A stretch of 40,377 nucleotides of DNA from Planctomycetota bacterium (GTDB lineage Bacteria > Planctomycetota > Planctomycetia > Pirellulales > Lacipirellulaceae). Each line of letters opens with the position of its first letter. Position 1 is the first letter of the stretch. The notes beneath the pieces were generated by a model. That model was given only the letters and a program-made list of their open reading frames with translations. It was not told where the DNA came from and ran no database searches. The translations under genes and the position numbers were made by a program. Positions 38,838 through 40,377 of the stretch are shown piece after piece. The stretch covers positions 3,432 to 43,808 of the forward strand of contig JABDGM010000030.1 in assembly GCA_013286045.1 (NCBI GenBank), read 5' to 3'.

Positions 38838-40106
38838 ATGCGAGTGCGGTTCCTTCTGTTGGCTGCTTTTTTGCTCATTCCGATTTGCGGTCACGGCACC
38901 GACTGCCTCGGTCACGCAGCGAATGAGCATAAAGACGCGAGCCCGGATATGAAGGCCATTGCGAACGGCAACAATCAGTTTGCGTTCGACCTGTACCACC
39001 GGCTGCAGACCAAAAAAGGAAATCTCTTCTTCTCGCCGAATAGCATTTCGACGGCCCTTGCGATGACCTACGGCGGGGCGAAGGCCGACACCGCAAAGCA
39101 AATGGCCGCGGTGTTGCACTTCGATCTCCCGCAGAACCAGCTCCAGCAGGCATTCTCGGAACTTCGGCAGCAGCTAAGCGCCAATGACAAAGACACAGAA
39201 CTCCGCACCGCCAATCGGCTGTGGGGTCAATCCGGATACAAATTCTTGCCGGCTTACCTGCAGCTCACCAAGAATCAATACGGAGCAGAACTTGGTCAAG
39301 TCGATTTCAAAAACAAGACGGAGGCCGCACGCCAGGAGATCAACGCTTGGGTATCAGATGAAACGAAAGGCAAGATCGAGGACTTGCTTCAGCCCGGCAT
39401 CCTCTCGCCGCAAACGCGGCTCGTGCTGACCAATGCCATCTACTTTAAAGGCAAGTGGGGCTCGCCATTTGGAAAGAAGTCCACAAAGAACCTTCCGTTT
39501 ACCGTATCGGCCGATACGAAACCCGACGTCCCGACGATGACGCAAACGCGCGTCTTCGGATACGGGACGAACGACGACCTGCAGATGCTGGACCTCTCCT
39601 ACGGCGGCAACAAACTTTCGATGCTCGTTCTGTTGCCAAACGAAGTCGATGGTCTCGAGTCACTCGAAGGGGAGTTGTCCGAACCCAATTTGGAAAAATG
39701 GACTTCCTCGCTCAGCAGGAAATCCGTCGAGGTGTACTTGCCAAAATTCAAGCTGACTTCCGAGCTCAGCCTCGGCGACACGCTCAAGTCGATGGGAATG
39801 ATCGCCGCATTTGAGCCTGGGGCCGACTTCTCTGGGATGGACGGGAAGAAAGACTTGAGCCTCTCGGCGGTCGTGCACAAAGCGTACGTCGATGTGAACG
39901 AGGAAGGAACCGAGGCAGCTGCAGCCACAGGCGTTATTGGAAAGGTTATGGCAGAGGCGCATCCCAAAAAACCCGAGCCGCCACCGGTGTTTCGTGCCGA
40001 TCACCCGTTTGTGTTTCTTATTCGTGACACCGAAACAGGCAGCATTCTATTCATGGGACGCGTGGCACGCCCGGCGAAAGCTTCGAGTAAAACAGCAAGC
40101 AAGTAG
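38838..40106 (+). CDS. Secreted serpin (serine protease inhibitor)
   Basis: A 422-residue serpin with a signal segment (about residues 4-26). Family signatures are strong: NLFFSPNSISTALAMTYGGA (62-81), TNAIYFKGKW (198-207), MLVLLPNEV, and FRADHPFVFLIRD at the C-terminus (385-397). The reactive loop has an inhibitory hinge EEGTEAAAAT (355-364), with small residues as needed for loop insertion. Counting from the hinge as in alpha-1-antitrypsin puts Met371 at P1 (KVM-AEA). The segment after it is about eight residues longer than in antitrypsin and Pro/Lys-rich (HPKKPEPPP). Serpins trap target proteases covalently. GGGAGA precedes ATG 38838. It may protect the cell from its own or foreign exported proteases; that role is inferred. 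Confidence 0.93.
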   Translation: MRVRFLLLAAFLLIPICGHGTDCLGHAANEHKDASPDMKAIANGNNQFAFDLYHRLQTKKGNLFFSPNSISTALAMTYGGAKADTAKQMAAVLHFDLPQNQLQQAFSELRQQLSANDKDTELRTANRLWGQSGYKFLPAYLQLTKNQYGAELGQVDFKNKTEAARQEINAWVSDETKGKIEDLLQPGILSPQTRLVLTNAIYFKGKWGSPFGKKSTKNLPFTVSADTKPDVPTMTQTRVFGYGTNDDLQMLDLSYGGNKLSMLVLLPNEVDGLESLEGELSEPNLEKWTSSLSRKSVEVYLPKFKLTSELSLGDTLKSMGMIAAFEPGADFSGMDGKKDLSLSAVVHKAYVDVNEEGTEAAAATGVIGKVMAEAHPKKPEPPPVFRADHPFVFLIRDTETGSILFMGRVARPAKASSKTASK

Positions 40107-40157
40107 AATGAGGTGCTCGTATTCGACAACCCATCATTCCTACGCCGAACAATACAG

Positions 40158-40187
40158 TGGGTTCGGTCGCCGCAGCGACCGAACCCA
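40158..40187. terminator. Perfect 13-bp hairpin between serpin and convergent gene
   Basis: TGGGTTCGGTCGC (40158-40170) and GCGACCGAACCCA (40175-40187) pair exactly around the tetraloop CGCA. It lies between converging stop codons, 51 nt after the serpin. Its right arm recurs at 23957-23968, so it belongs to a repeated family. Only a short T-rich stretch follows. Confidence 0.55.
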
Positions 40188-40197
40188 TCTTACGTCA

Positions 40198-40377
40198 TCA
40201 CGGCTGCAGTTCCCAACTCTTGAGCTTCTCCCGGGCCGTCCCGAAGTTGCCAAGATGGTAAATCGACACCCCCTGCGGCGAGAACGTAAACGTTTCGAAC
40301 TTCTCTTCCACCATCGCCTTCAAATAATCCTGTCGCGCGAGCCCGATCGTCACGTGCGGGTTGAACTTCTTCCCGGT
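40198..40377 (-). CDS. 2'-5' RNA ligase-like protein (5' partial)
   Basis: On the minus strand the last 59 codons of a gene enter from the right edge and stop at 40198-40200. The sequence contains FNPHVTIGLAR, an H-x-T motif of the 2H phosphoesterase/2'-5' RNA ligase superfamily, then FTFSPQGVSIYHLGNFGTAR and LKSWELQP. GVSIYxLGNFGTARxKL is a pattern I recall from bacterial members of this family. Enzymes of this type open or form 2'-5' or cyclic phosphodiester bonds in RNA. The first H-x-T motif and start codon are outside the window. Confidence 0.75.
   Translation of the reverse strand, partial: TGKKFNPHVTIGLARQDYLKAMVEEKFETFTFSPQGVSIYHLGNFGTAREKLKSWELQP

Overview
The window looks like chromosomal DNA from a planctomycete (Planctomycetota, probably Pirellulales or a close relative). 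The reasons are nine exported proteins (one of them frameshifted) ending in a VPEP-type PEP-CTERM sorting tail, mostly preceded by a dockerin-like GDYNxxGxVDAADYxxWR segment. There is also a planctomycete-style ECF sigma factor, a WPxFRGxxRxG PQQ-propeller protein, and moderately high GC with wide intergenic gaps. The assignment is inferred from gene content; no 16S rRNA or tRNA gene is visible.

Layout. 1-1320: the end of an ArsI/CadI-like vicinal-oxygen-chelate protein carrying an ArsM-like tail, then a small membrane protein. 1450-5480: a fatty-acid synthesis block rpmF-fabD-fabG-acpP-fabF, with two very long intergenic hairpins built from short repeated words. 5500-6700: a small membrane protein and an exported NlpC/P60-like protein. 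6930-17850: six consecutive PEP-CTERM genes, namely a matrixin-like metalloprotease, a 1011-residue beta-helix repeat protein, and a tight four-gene run GH25-GH18-GH25-GH25. 17900-26340: an unrecognised membrane protein, a GH28 pectinase-like enzyme, a P-loop NTPase fused to pentapeptide repeats, a PEP-CTERM gene remnant, a PQQ-propeller protein, a C39-like cysteine protease with PEP-CTERM tail, and a DUF1543 protein. 26350-29740 (minus): a giant G-G repeat surface protein broken by a one-base frameshift. 30020-33540: an exported small protein, a Flp-like pilin, an ECF sigma factor and a Gly/His-rich exported protein. 33650-36970: small enzymes and transporters (PhnB-like, EamA, VOC, SRPBCC, ICMT-like methyltransferase, ABM-like monooxygenase). 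37020-40377: an exported GH13 amylase-like enzyme, a secreted serpin and the end of a 2'-5' RNA ligase-like gene.

How the genes may work together. The fab block is housekeeping. Most of the rest is an export programme: hydrolases for peptidoglycan-like glycans (GH25), chitin-like glycans (GH18), pectin (GH28), starch-like glucans (GH13) and protein (matrixin, C39-like), plus repeat-rich adhesin-like proteins, most with the same C-terminal sorting tail. No exosortase or other PEP-CTERM processing enzyme is encoded here, so sorting must depend on genes elsewhere. The best candidates for unusual biology are the ArsI-ArsM-tail fusion, the GH25/GH18 operon, the NTPase-pentapeptide protein, the frameshifted repeat adhesin, and the symmetric elements at several PEP-CTERM promoters.
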